From positions 434,001 to 498,000 of the forward strand of contig JANHCV010000003.1 in the NCBI GenBank assembly GCA_025594325.1: DNA of 64,000 bases, given 5' to 3'. Of the stretch, positions 1 to 11,496 are shown piece after piece. Under the pieces are notes generated by a model. It worked only from the letters and a program-made list of their open reading frames with translations, did no database searches and was not told the origin of the DNA. Source of the stretch: Blastocladiella emersonii ATCC 22665. Taxonomy: Eukaryota; Blastocladiomycota; Blastocladiomycetes; Blastocladiales; Blastocladiaceae. Position numbers and translations under genes: made by a program. Within the stretch, counting starts at the first letter, position 1. Each line of letters begins with the position of its first letter.

Positions 1-545
1 CATTCAGTACCGAGTCTCCAGTGCCGACAACTTTCGATCCTTAGGCTCAATTCCTTCATTCTCTAGGTGCATGGTTCACTCCCATCGGATCTGCTCAAAA
101 GGTCTGACACTGGCACATGGTTCGTGCCGCTGGCCAGTCTCTTGTCGACCCAAGCCGCCATGTTCTACACGGCGGGGTTCGACACGTTATCGTGCAGCTT
201 CTTCATGCTCTTTATCAAATTCATCCCCAGTGGCACGTTCGTGCTCGACCCGACATCGCTCGACGATGACGAGTACATCTGCCCTTTTCAAGGCCACGAC
301 CCACGCGGTCGCGCTCACGCCCGACGGGCGCAGCGTCATCGTGAGCGCCGCGCTTGGGGATGCAGTGGCCGCTGTCAAGGCAAGGAGTGGTCCCTGCCTG
401 CCGTCGTGACTCATGTACCTTGTTGGCGCGGTGGCAAGCGGCAACTCGCTCACACAAGGGGGTCAAGGCATGTGCGCACACGAGCCCGTCGGCCGCCGCT
501 GGTGTTGGAGAATCTGGCGGCGGATGATGGTTAAGCTCGCCGTGT
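1..545 (+). other. Gene-poor flank with a decayed coding-like stretch
   Basis: No intact gene is visible. A plus-strand reading from about 88 to 290 gives a hydrophobic, protein-like run (LLSTQAAMFYTAGFDTLSC and onward). The sense then appears to continue in another frame as THAVALTPDGRSVIVSAALG at about 295-355, which has the look of a beta-propeller strand. A change of frame without an intron suggests a broken gene or a sequencing error. The product is not recognised and the signal could be chance in GC-rich DNA. Confidence 0.2.
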
Positions 546-576
546 CCATCACCAAACCGCGCCTGCCGAGGGCCCA

Positions 577-685
577 TGGATCCAGGGTGGATCCACTTCG
601 AGCCTTCCAGCGCTGGATCCAGCATTAATCTAGCGCTGGATCCAAATTTCGCAGACTGGATCCACCATCATGAAAGGTGGATCCA
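577..685. repeat. Left TGGATCCA cluster
   Basis: Exact TGGATCCA copies start at 577, 588, 614, 637, 657 and 678. Weaker relatives (TGGATCG, TTGATCCA, TGGATCA) continue to about 800. Spacing is irregular (10-26 bases), so this is a cluster of sites and not a simple tandem repeat. Confidence 0.75.
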
Positions 686-960
686 GCCTTGACTGAGATG
701 AGCTGGAATGAGCTTCGCGGCGACCTGGATCGAGACGTTGATCAACTTTCAACAATGTGGACCCACACCTTGATCCACGCGCCCTGGATCAACTTGTTGT
801 AAATGTAGTTCTAGGCGTCGATCTACGTCTATATCCAACTCTTGCTCAGGCAGAACCAGGGGCTGATCGACGGTGAACGTGGTGGTGAAGAAACACGTGC
901 GAAAATGTATCGAAATAGTCGCAACGACCCAGCAAACCATGCGAGGAAGCCGAACGCAAC

Positions 961-1400
961 TAGACGTGTTCGTGCTGCTGCAGGATGAGCTCGAGCCCGT
1001 CGCCAAACGTCGTGTTTGCGCCGCCAGGATCACGGCGGTCCACAAAGTTGAGCGAGTTGGCGATCTGCGGCATCATGAGCAGCGTGACGCTCGCAGCGTC
1101 GTCGTACACGTTGATGAGGTACTCGGTGTACCCACCCTGGTGCGCCGACGATGGCCGGTTCCCGTTCGGCGCGACGTGAAGGAAGGCCGAGATGGCCGAC
1201 AGCGGCACGATGTGGAACTCGCACGTGGCGGGTTGCGTGGGACGGAGAGAAACGTCTGCCCGGCGTTAAGGCCCGGCGGAACGACGTGCGGCACCGACTG
1301 GTAGAGGTGGAACCGCTCGACGAGCGTGATCTCAAGTTCAATGTCGTCCAACTTCAGGTCAGAGGGCCAGGTGCGCGTATACCGCTTGGCGACGCGCATC
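961..1400 (-). pseudogene. Minus-strand coding remnant, unknown protein
   Basis: Read on the minus strand, 1399 down to about 1222 encodes a protein-like run (KRYTRTWPSDLKLDDIELEI and onward to FLSVPRNPP). The sense then moves to another frame for about 1230 to 961, with runs such as VPLSAISAFLHVAPNGNRP and INVYDDAASVTLLMMPQIAN, ending at a TAG stop (961-963). No intron signal separates the two frames, so the break is a frameshift or a sequencing error. The family is not recognised. It lies inside the TGGATCCA-bounded segment and may be its cargo. Confidence 0.35.
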
Positions 1401-2819
1401 CGAGGCCATCAGCAAGCTCGATGTCTTAGCTGAGACTCATAAAGCTTCAAGATGCGAAAGCTCTCACGACCGCCGTTACGACTCTTCACGCGAGGGGAGC
1501 GCTGCGGCGGCGCGGCTTGCTCGCCGACCAGGTCCGTCTCGGTCCACTTCCAAAGCTCACGGCACGGCCACACGCTTGCAGCGAGTGATTCATAGATTAT
1601 TCATAGGATGCAACGTCGCGGTACCGTCGCAGGGAGAAGAGAGCGCGGCGCTGCAGCGAAGCGCGAGCCGCAAAACGCGTCGAAGCCAACGTCACGTGAG
1701 CGCGTCGATCGTTTCAGCCGCGTTCGCTTTTCGCGGACTTCGCGCCGCGGCGGCTCGCACTCCCTCGCCCCACCACCAACAGCCATGCTATCGACCAACT
1801 CGACATTTGCGACCTAGCGCAACCGCCTCCTCCGTCACCCCTCAACCTCCATGTACCTCATGTCGACGCGCATCCGCCCGACGCCGCCACGGGCCCGCTC
1901 CGCTCGGTGACTTCCACGGTTCGCGTCTCTCGCCTTCTCCGCACCTTGTACTTCCCCGCGATGTGCATCCGCAGTCACGCCTCAACTCCGCCGACACGCT
2001 CTGCACGCTTGGGCGGGTCTTGCGCCTGCTGCGCTTGATGCTCGCGCCGCGTTCCCACGCCCTCCGCGCCGGCTGTCCGTTCGCTCGCCCGCTGACGCGT
2101 CACACGGTCACCTTGCTCTCTTTCGTAGCCTTCGAGATGTACATCAAGCTGCTGCAGCGCTCGTGGGGGCCGTCGTGACGCACCCGCGTCGATCTTGACC
2201 ATGGTCGCGACAAGGTGCGCCGTATGCGGCTCGGTCTCCTGCTCCCACGGGCCGAGACTCACATGTTCGCGAACTTCATCGGTAGGGCGCCAAGTACGCC
2301 AAGCGGCTACGACAAGCGCCGCGCCTTCGCCCGCCAGGCCAACTCGTGCGCGACGCGCTCAAGGCTACACGGTACGGGCCTTCTCCTTCGCGTTCTCGGC
2401 GTGATTCGCGCTGATCGTGGGCACGGACAGGCTCCGAGCTCCCGAGCGACATCGCTCGTGTCGTCGGCCCAGATCCTGGCGACGCGGCCCGTCCGTTCGC
2501 GCCATGTGTATACTTCGCCCGATCCCTTGCTCACTTGTCTCCGCCACGTCACCCATAGCCTCGGTCAACCACGACAAGCCTCAACGGTGCTCCAGAACAC
2601 GCGGCGAGGTCTCGCTGCTCGGGTCGTCGCTGGCCTCAAGCACGCGCCTGGCTGCACGTGCGAGTCCGAGTTCGAGGTACGCGACTCGGTCAACACGCGC
2701 CCATGGACCGAAGCTGACACGGCCGATTTGAGTAGTTCATCCAGTACGTCAAGCTGCAGCGGCAAGGGTCGCCTCGTCGTCCGCCCTTGTGGGGCGCGCG
2801 AGGTCGTGCGGCGTCGACA

Positions 2820-3876
2820 TCATACACCCGCATCAAGGACTGGAACCTCAAGTACAAGCTCGGCATCAAGGATATCGAGGCGTTTGACAAGGAGGTACGC
2901 GGACGCGGTGTGGGTCGCCGCGGTGGCAGGTGCTGATGCCGCTTCCGTGTCGCTCACCAAGGCCCTGCAGACGATCCGCAAGCCGTTCAAGGAGAAGACG
3001 GAGTGGGTCGACCTCGTGCAGGCGGCCGCCGACAACTCGTGCATCATCACCAACAAGGTCGGCGAAAAGGAGTCGCTCACCAAGCAGTGGCTGGTCGGCG
3101 AGGCGCCCAAGGAGCCCCACCGCGCCACGCTGGCCATGGTCGACGAGCACGACGACGCCGAGCTCGACATGGATTTCGCCGACACCGACCTTGATGCGGC
3201 GATGTCGGTCCGCGCGTGCCGTGGTGCTCACCCGCTGTACGTGTCCTTCCTCGACCGACTCCTCTTTGGGCAGGCGAACGACATGGCCACCGCTCGAGGC
3301 TCGAACCAGTCGTCGCACGGTACGGCTTTGCTCACCAAGTCGCACTCGATCCCGTCGCTCACGTTCCGCACTGTAGTCAAGCGCATGGCCGGCTACGCGA
3401 TTGTCAACGACCTCAAGCTGCTCGACATCAACAAGCCCTTCTCGATGGGTCAAGTCCGGTGTGGCGCATCATGGCCGCGGTCGCTGTCCTTGTACGTTTT
3501 GCTCTTGCAATCTGCCGGGTTCCTCCGTTCGCCTTCGCCCTCTCTGACTTCACCGCGATGCACGCTCGCCGCTTTCTAGTGTGCATGGCGCATCACTGGG
3601 AGCGCGTACCAACAAGGTATCATCGTCGGCCTGACCAAGGAGGACGCCAAGGTGACGCTCGCCGACTACTACGACGCCTTCCTCGTCTCGCGCACGGGTT
3701 CAGTTTCCGTCGCCAAGCGCATCTACCTGGCCTCGCAGCTCCGCGTTCTGTTCAAGCGTGGGATCCTCAACGTCAGCCTCGCCGAGATCGCCCAGCAGAA
3801 CACACGCGTCGAGACGACCAAGACCCAGGCGGCTATGACCGTCGACATTGCGAACGACATCTGCCCCGACGAGTAG
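2820..3876 (+). pseudogene. Multi-exon gene or remnant, unknown protein
   Basis: Coding sense is clear and split by introns with the same grammar as the intact genes here. Pieces visible are TRIKDWNLKYKLGIKDIEAF (about 2827-2886, followed by a GTACGC donor); a block from about 2960 to 3201 containing KPFKEKTEWVDLVQAAADN; a block at about 3278-3318; an intron GTACGG...TGTAG (about 3319-3378) followed by KRMAGYAIVNDLKLLDINKP; and a last exon from about 3616 to a TAG stop at 3874-3876, containing IYLASQLRVLFKRGILNVSL. The start is not found and the upstream part (2200-2820) is interrupted by stops. I do not recognise the family. It lies inside the TGGATCCA-bounded segment. Confidence 0.35.
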
Positions 3877-4106
3877 CTGCGCCATACCACATCTCGGGTG
3901 GCGGGGTGTACAGCGGGCGGTGCGAGCGCATCAAGGGCTGGTTCCTTTCCTTCATCTCGACCTCTCTGCGCACTCCATGGTCATCGTTGTGGGGCGTACG
4001 CGTGTGTATAGATTGAACCGTTTGACCCTTGATTCGCTCGTGGATCTTGAGTGCGCTTACGTGGATTGCGACGTGGATCAGCGCCTCGACTCGGGCTATG
4101 ACCAAA

Positions 4107-4383
4107 TGGATCCACGCCAAGGTCGAGTTGATCGTCAAACTGATTGACGCAAGGATCCATGTTTATCGTGGCCTAGTTCCGTGCCTGGATTGCGATATTA
4201 CTTTCCTGGATCCAGCTCGCGATCCACCTTGACCAAAAGCTGGATCCATCTGAGAGGTCCGCACGGTTTGCGGGTGGATCCAGCTCGCCCAAGCTTGATC
4301 CACGCTTGATCCAGAAAAGTAATATCGGGATCCACATTCCCCCGAGGTCCATCCAGTCCACGGCTGGATCCAGGGTGGATCCA
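4107..4383. repeat. Right TGGATCCA cluster with internal hairpin
   Basis: Exact TGGATCCA copies start at 4107, 4207, 4241, 4275, 4365 and 4376, with several one-mismatch copies between. The segment also contains an inverted pair around GATATTACTTT (about 4192-4202) and AAAGTAATATC (about 4316-4326), each next to a GATCCA motif, able to form a stem around a roughly 110-base loop. Confidence 0.7.
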
Positions 4384-4424
4384 CTTCAAATGGCTGGGGC
4401 ACGGTTTGGTGATGGCTGCCGCCG

Positions 4425-6440
4425 TCGACATCAAGTTCGGGTCGGGCCAGGCGCGGCGCAGGTCTACCACGGTCGACTAGACCGCATCAAGATGTACGCT
4501 ACCCCCGGCCTGATTTCTTCATGATCGGGCGACGAACTCAGACTCGCTGATCCGTGTAGCTTATACGAGGCTCCCCACGCGCCGCCTGCCCGTATCACGC
4601 GCCCGTGTCGTGCTGCGGGCTCGTGGCCGGGACTGCTCGCTCGGCATTCTACCTGGCAGTCGCCAATGACGCGTACGTCACCCTCCCGGCAAGCGTTACC
4701 GAGGCCGACGGCTGCATCAAGGCGTCATGGCGTCGAGCGAGCGGCCGCAGCCAGCAAGGGCAAGCAATTCACAGTCAGGTTGGTTTGGCAACAGCAGGTA
4801 CGCCTCATCTAACCTTCTCGCTGTCCCCAATTATGGCCAACTCACACATGTGCTGACATCGTGACGCTTCTTCAAGATCCACTCCAGCAGCTCGGCGTCA
4901 CGTCGACGTCAAGGGCAGCGAGGCGATTCGTTCGTGGCCATTCATCAAGGTACTCGTTCCCTCGCGCTCAAAACTCCTGCGATCGGCCAACTCACGTTCA
5001 TTGATCCGTGTCGTGTAGATTCTCAAGAACATCATCATCAACCGCGCCAGCAATCCAGCTTGTTCGCTCGCTTGAGACGTCGCGCAACCGTGACGTGGTG
5101 CGGCAGTTCACGGTCGGGCGACTTCTTGGCCACGGCCACGGCAGCAAGGTTCACTTTTCCCTCGGCTCGCTGCTGTAGTCGCGGTCGGGCAACTCACGCT
5201 CGCTTGTCCGTGTAGTTTATCCGCGACAGCTTCAACGGCAGTTGGAGTCGCGCACCCGGCTCGCGGTGCGGGATCGGATCGCGACCACACTCGCTTGACG
5301 CACACGCCCGACACGTCTTCAGAGTACGCACTGCCCTCCTGGCACGTGCCGGAATGTCGGCGAGCTATATCATAGCGTTGGGTGTCGGGCGACTGGTCGC
5401 GCGGTCCTGCACCGCGAGGCGGGTTCAGCAGGCGCGCGGCAGTGGCGAGCAACCAGCACACGGTCAAGTCCTCGGCCACGATTGACAGCAGTGTCCGTGT
5501 CGTCCAACTCGCGGTTGTTGTCACGCTCAGGCAAGACAACTGACTTTCGCTGCTCCGTGTAGACCCTTGAGAGCAACATCCGCGCCATCCAGCCAGCTCT
5601 TCACAATCGTCTTGTGGTGCGGGATTGCGACCTTGGCCACTTGTTTGACTCGTGCCAGACACGTTGTCAAAGTACGCACCGCCCTTCTGGCGCGTCTCTG
5701 AAGGTCGAAAACCTCGCTAGCTCGCTAGCACGCTATATCACCATCATAGCGCGTCAAGGCGTCAAGCGAGTGGCCGTGGTTGCGATTCTGCACCGTGAGC
5801 GTGACAAGGCGCGGCGGCAAGCAGGCCATCATGGTCAACTTCTCAGACATGGCAGCCAGGTACGCATTTCTCGACTCGCCGTCGTCGCCACGATCAGGCA
5901 ACTAGCCCACGCTCTTGGGTCCCTCCAGATCTCCAACTTCATCACGCACACGAGTTCACCACCAAGTCAAGTCAAGTCAAGTCAAGCAAGCAGCACACAC
6001 AGCCATCGTGGCCGTACCAAGGTACTACGCATTGATCTGGTCCCGTCATGGTCCTTTAACTGACACCCATCCAATATGTTGATTCGTCAAGCTTCGAGTA
6101 CAAGCTCATTGTGTCAATCCTCATCACGCCCGGGCACCATCAAGTTCACGCATCAACTACATCTTCCTTCTCGGCCATCAAAAACTCAAGCTCGTTCCCT
6201 TCCTCATTGCTCATCAAGAACATCAAGCAGTCCCTCTTCGTCGCCGACCCGCACGTCGTTCACAAATCAAGCAGTTTGGCACAAGCCCGAGTCGCGCAGT
6301 CAGCTTCACTCACCATCCCAGGCACCCTGTGCTCTGCGATCTTCACTTACAGCGTCGTGAATACACTGCTGTCCTCACGGACGTGTTCTTGTATGACTGT
6401 GACTTCTTCTCCTCCTGATTGCGTCACTGCCCGACTCGCA
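4425..6440 (+). other. Exon-like fragments with recurring intron ends; no intact gene
   Basis: Short protein-like blocks are separated by intron-like sequence. One clear join is at 4797-4880 (GTACGC donor with CTAAC-like and CTGAC motifs). Another gives VDVKGSEAIRSWPFIK followed after a GTGTAG acceptor by ILKNIIINRAS (about 4908-5062). Four segments near 4553, 5019, 5212 and 5563 end in similar text of the type CGGGCAACTCACGCTCGCTT followed by TCCGTGTAG, as if related introns had been duplicated. No open reading chain could be assembled and the product is unknown. Confidence 0.2.
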
Positions 6441-9400
6441 TGATAGCCGCACCAAGTGAGCGTGATCAAAGCGGGTCGAGGCCATCGACGAGCCCGTTGA
6501 GCGGATGATCAGGCGATGTCTGGAACGGCGCAGTGGGAGCAGGATCCTCGATTTCGAGTACGTCGTGCAGCTCCTCGAGTTCCTCCTCGACTGGTCCGTC
6601 CTCTTGCTGCGCAGGTCCCACGCGCGTCGCCGCGAGCTCCGAGGCGGCGATGCCAGGAACAGTGTAGTGCGAGCCGAGCTTGAGTTGCTGCTGCGCCTAC
6701 ACCGAGCGACGTACAATGGTTGAGCGCAAAGTTGAGGCAACGAAACCGCAAGTGACCGCGGACCCGCTTGCGGATCAACGCCTCGGCCGCCGCAACGTCG
6801 CGGTCGTTGTCGATCGAGGGAGTGGATCGCCAGATGCGCGCTGGAAGCGATGCAGCAAGTCGCTGGGACTGAGGGCGCGCGTGGGGCGAATGATTCATGG
6901 CGGCGTGCGAGGTTCGGAAGCGAGGAAGCGACCGGGGAAGCGACTTAGTCGACAGCGCGTCGAATCCTCATAGAGATCCATCCTCGCTGCCGCACAGTTC
7001 TCCACGGGCCTCGCGCCGAGCGTGGTGCTGCTGCTGTAAGATCGGTCGCCACGGAACCAAGTCCAGACCGCCGGGTGGCGACCCAGCCCGCGGGGCGCGA
7101 GTGCATCGAGTCCCTCACGATATGATGCATAGCGTGGTCCACGACGGAGACTCGAGAGATCGGCGGCGACCATCACGGGTTGGCTGAAGGCAAGCGAGAG
7201 CGGTCGCGTTGCGCCACTTCTCGCTGATGACCGTTCATCGCTCGCTGCGCTTCCGCTCTCTCCGACCAAAGCGATACTCGGTGAATAGCCCTGAGAGATC
7301 ATGTTCAACTTGCGGCAACCGTTCAGATGCGCTGCCGTCTGCATGGGCTAGCCTTCGCACGCGCTGAGCCCCGCGGCGAGCGCGCGTCGGTTATTCGTGC
7401 CTGAGCTCATCGGTCAAGATGGATCATTATGCTGTTTTCAGCTCTTACCTGAGACCTACCGACACGGCACGCTGGGCTCAGTGCCGTCCCATGCTCCTTG
7501 AAGCGACACGCTCGACTCGACCGTGAGCACAGAGAACCGCTTGGTTTTACCCGCACTCTTTGGATCGACGATCTTATGAGGCCTCGGAGATGTTTCACAG
7601 CGTCTTGTCGACCTCCTCGAGCGGTTGGGTCGCGTTTGTATCCATCAGTGAGACGCGCTGCGCCCGTGGTGCAGGTCGCGCGCCACGCCACACCAACAGA
7701 ACTCTCACGTCGCCGCGCATCCCGCCCACGCTCCCGTCAACGGATTGCCTTGCGATGCAGCACATGAATCTGACGAACCCACTTGATGCAATCCCCCGTT
7801 CTGGTTCTTCTTCCTCAAACTCCATGGGCCGCCGCCCATTCGGCCCCAGAACGGGATCCCGTGCTGCTCGGCTTCGCAGGCGTTACCCCCGAGGAGCCCA
7901 CGGACCTCACGTCAAACTTCTCGTCCTTGCTTCTACACTCAAAATTGGCCTCCGACTCTCGCCTGACAGCTCCTCATCAACGAGGCACTGTCCTGCAGCC
8001 TCGCACGCATAGGAGCCGCACAGCGCGACCATTGGACCAATTTCGATGCTACCGCTCTCGAGTACTTCATAGAGAGAGTGGCCCGGCCTCGCCGTTCGAG
8101 CACTTCCTCATGTCGACCCGAACTAGTCCTTGGCGCCGTGCGCGACAGCTGAGTCTCGCGTCGAGCCACATCACCAAAGCAGTCTGGGCAAGCCTTGTGA
8201 TATAGGGCAGGCTCGTTTCCAGCGAGACCGGCGCGCTTGCCTCTTAAACTCGTGGATCGGCGCCGCGAGCGTTCCACACGTGCGGCGGCGTCCGTGCCGA
8301 GCGAAAAATGTCTCCAAACGCACACGTGATGTTCAGGTGAGCGAAAAACGCGTCTCCCGCCGCCGCTGCGACACATTTTCGCGCGCGTTTCGCAGCGCAA
8401 AAACGTTCCGCCGGAACGGTGCTCGGGCACCCAGCGAGGCCCACTTGGCGCAACGGATCCGTAATATTCGCGCGGCGGACGCGTAGACCGCGGGCCGCGC
8501 TCGCCCGTGCTCCCGGCCCGCGTACAAAGCGCGCCCCCGGTCCCGTCCCCGCTCTCTCGCTCTTCAGAACCCCGCAAGACTTCCTTCACTACTCTGCTCA
8601 CTCATCCGCCACCACCGCCCCATGCAACTCGATCCCAAGCGTACGGTGACGACATTTCTTCTCGCGCATCTGCTGCCCGTCGCGGCCGCTCCGATCCACC
8701 TCCCACTCCATGCAACACACACATCTCGCTGCTCGCCGATCCACTGCGCCGCGGGCTGCCGTTGTTGGTAGTAAGGAGTGTCGCCGACCCGGGGGCGGGC
8801 GGCTGACTTCCCCAACCCTTCGCTGAAGAGACGTCTGGTCTCGTTGAAGTCCGCGGTCCGTTTTTGCTCCCGTTCCGGTTGCGCGTGCTCTGCGCGTGCG
8901 GGCAGTGCCCTTCGGTGGAGGTGTGTGTGCAGCGCCTCGAGCTGTCCGTGACCAACTGTGCCCGGACTCGTACCTGACTGGAGGGTCCGGGTTCTCGCCG
9001 TCAGTTGCGGTTCCGCGCATCGACGTGCACGCAGTTTTGTTGCGGGCGGCTGGACCTCTCGCGACCAGTCTCCGGTGCCTCGGCCCGCTTCCCCGCCGTG
9101 CTAATCATACACGCGCATAAGTGGTCCGGGACTTGGCGCCAGAACGGTGCGGAGGTCGTGTGGGCGTTTGGTGGGTGGTGGTCGTCGAGCATCGCGGCGC
9201 GTCCGCGGTGCGTGGACAGGAGGGTGTCTTTAGCCGTGATCGCTCGCTCGCCGTGTGGGGTTCCGCGGCGAGTGACGAGGTCGCGACAGTTTTTGGAACA
9301 GCGCTTGCGTTGCTGCTTTATGTGTGTCGCTCGGTCTTTCCTCGCCAACCGGCTTCTCAGTACGGTACGATCTGACTCGCGGTCCCGAGTCACGGAGATC

Positions 9401-10030
9401 ACGCGCACCGTCACGTCTCGACGGTCATTGCGAGGCCGAGTCGCGCCTCCTTGACCGCTCGAGCTCGGCTCTCCCAGTTTCACTCACACGCTTTACTTAG
9501 TGTCTCATGGATCGCACCTCTCGCCATGTCACGCTGTCAAGGTTCTGCCCGTATCGCGACTTGGTTCAGCGGCACCTGGCTTGAGCATCCTTTGCAGCTG
9601 GGCGCGCGGCGCAGGCTGCGCTGTCAGTGTCGATCTCTCCCGTTTCTCGTCGCACCTCGTATGTCACCTTGGGGGATACATCGCCTCGTGCTCATCGACA
9701 CGAGTACGTGTTGCGCCACAGCGTGGACCACGGCGTGGACTCGAGGCTCAAGCCTCGAGCTCGCTTCCCCGCTTGGCCTCCCTGACACAGCGCCATACTC
9801 CATTTAAACCAATGAAACGCGAGCATAACTTGCTGAAACTTATTAAGCGGGCCTTGTACTGGACAGACCGTGGGCGCACGCCGGCTGGCAACGCAGTATA
9901 CCCAGGCCCAGCTCGCGTGCGCCACGCTCGCGGACCGCGATCTCTCAGGTCGCTCATAGTAGTACGATTTCGCCAATACCTGAACATGTACACTTCCACC
10001 GCAACCGAAAATGCGAAGGCTCATTAACTT
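6441..10030. other. About 3.6 kb without a supported gene
   Basis: Many long open frames exist on both strands (for example minus strand 6895-7344 and 7939-8601), but they are arginine/serine-rich, change strand freely and lack the intron grammar of the real genes, as expected for non-coding GC-rich DNA. A minus-strand run near 6750-6830 (STPSIDNDRDVAAAEALIRK) looks slightly more protein-like but cannot be extended. Confidence 0.4.
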
Positions 10031-10073
10031 GCGGTAAGGGCCCGGACTTCGGCAGTAAGGGCCCAGACTTCGG
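10031..10073. repeat. Two-copy 21-base direct repeat
   Basis: The unit GTAAGGGCCCGGACTTCGGCA is followed immediately by a copy with one change (GTAAGGGCCCAGACTTCGGCC). It precedes the first coding remnant of the copia-interrupted gene. No function is evident. Confidence 0.6.
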
Positions 10074-10099
10074 CCCTCCCGCGCGGAGACTGCGGCGCC

Positions 10100-10857
10100 A
10101 CGGGCTTCGGCGACGCGAAGAGCGACCAGGCCAGCAGTTGGGACCCCTTCTTCGTCGCCATCCTGTTCTCGATCGTCGGCGTGGTTCACAGAAAAATTGA
10201 GTTGATCCGCCGCGTCATCCCACGCGACATTATCGGGTCCGACCCTGGCAAGCTCAAAGAGGCGTTCGATGGTGCACATTTTCCACGAGTTCGCAAGCAC
10301 TGTTTTTCAAGTGCTTAATTATGTACTTCGACTACGGCTCCTCGCTTGCCCTGATCCACATCGACTTCACGGGCGCCGCCCTCATCTGATTGTGCATAAA
10401 GGACGCCAACAGCCAGGCGTGCGAGGGCCCGGCCGAGTCCAAACGCGTCTTGCGCAACACGCTCACCGAGCCGTCTGCCATCTTCTACTCGACCTCAATC
10501 TCTTGTGCGCCAACCGGTCCTCGTATCGCTTATCCCCACTTACACGCTACCCTTGTCCTGTTCTGTCCTACACGGCTACCTTAAGAACTTGCTGCTATTA
10601 CACTACGCAAACTTATGCCTGCTAGCGGGCTCGTACTACCAGTTTCCTGTGCGCCGGGATCCCACTTTGGCAAGCTTGATCGACGCTTCTGGCGGCCTCG
10701 CCATTATCAACGCCGTCGTGCCGCCCCACCACGCAGCCCAGCCTCGGCGCCCTTGTCGTCGCGCAGGTGTTCCCGCTCACGACGCCGTTTGCCCACGTGG
10801 AGGCGTGGGTTTGGTTCCTCGCCGCCATCGTGATGCCCGTGTCTTCGCGCTGAGCCG
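10100..10857 (+). pseudogene. Left part of a decayed membrane-protein gene split by the copia element
   Basis: Several hydrophobic coding pieces lie in one direction: DPFFVAILFSIVGVVHRKIE (about 10142-10201); a run from about 10321 (YFDYGSSLALIHIDF) that meets an in-frame TGA near 10389 and then continues in the same frame as a hydrophilic stretch; and LGALVVAQVFPLTTPF followed by EAWVWFLAAIVMPV just before the copia insertion at 10863. Together they look like an integral membrane protein with several spans. The family is not recognised. The in-frame stop and mixed frames indicate decay. Further hydrophobic coding sense resumes at 18393, on the other side of the copia element. Confidence 0.4.
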
Positions 10858-10862
10858 TGGGT

Positions 10863-11187
10863 GAGTTCAAGTACACACGCGCACGCTGGCCCAACCGCGA
10901 GAGACGCGTCGGGCAATCACGCGAGTGGCACGCGCTGGCGGCGCCACACTTCCAGTCACCGCCGGCGGACTGCCTCGCCGCGGGGTCGCACGCTCACCTC
11001 AAGCGAGCGTCTCCGCTCCCTCTGGTTTTGTTCGAGATCGCTGCTACTATTAGCCGTCGTTATACACCCTCTCCTCCCTTCTGCGTCTACCTCCTTCGCC
11101 GTGTCCATCACCGTCTCCATCATCTCCTCAGCCTTCCGTGCATCGTGCTCAACCTTCCTCTCGCACCCTGCACCTGTACGCTTCAAC
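10863..11187 (+). repeat. 5' LTR of the copia element
   Basis: It starts GAGTTCAAG and ends CTTCAAC. These ends are not the usual TG...CA but are supported by the adjacent TGGGT duplication and by the primer site that starts at the next base. It differs from the 3' LTR at 8 positions, all transitions. Confidence 0.9.
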
Positions 11188-11203
11188 TGGTTATGAGCCC
11201 TGC
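11188..11203 (+). promoter_or_regulatory. Primer-binding site, half-tRNA-iMet type
   Basis: TGGTTATGAGCCCTGC directly follows the 5' LTR. Fifteen of its bases are complementary to the anticodon stem-loop of initiator tRNA-Met as known from yeast (GCAGGGCUCAUAACC). Priming from an internally cut tRNA-iMet is known for Drosophila copia and yeast Ty5. That this element uses it is inference from the match and the position. Confidence 0.8.
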
Positions 11204-11496
11204 TCGCCCTTGAAGCTTGATGTACGTACGGCCTCCGCTTCCTCCAAGTCGCTTCCACACCTCCCTGCCGCCGCGCGGTCACTGCACCTGCGCCCGCTGT
11301 ACTGGCGTGGGCCGCGGACCGTGCGAGCGGCCGAGCACCAGGGCGGGAATCGCTGCCTGCCCCGTGGCGGGTCCCAGTGCCTGCAGCGGTTGACACGGGG
11401 CCGCCGGCGTGGTTAGCCCGGCCGCCCACCTCCGTTCTCCCTCACGTCGACGTGTGCGCCACCTCGCGCTCACGGCAGCAGATCGTGCCGTTGGGT

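Larger units (their letters stand above)
546..4424. mobile_element. Candidate DNA transposon with TGGATCCA subterminal repeats
   Basis: The segment begins with CCATCACCAAACCGCGCC (547-564) and ends with the near-perfect inverted copy GGCACGGTTTGGTGATGG (about 4403-4420). Just inside each end lies a cluster of the 8-base palindrome TGGATCCA: six exact copies at 577-685 and six at 4107-4383, with many one-mismatch copies (TGATCCA, GGGATCCA) between. Paired terminal inverted repeats with subterminal arrays are typical of cut-and-paste transposons, where the transposase binds the subterminal motifs. I see no clean target duplication next to the ends and no recognisable transposase inside; the interior holds broken, intron-bearing coding stretches. 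It could instead be a captured-gene or non-autonomous element, or an unrelated repeat-rich locus. Confidence 0.35.
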
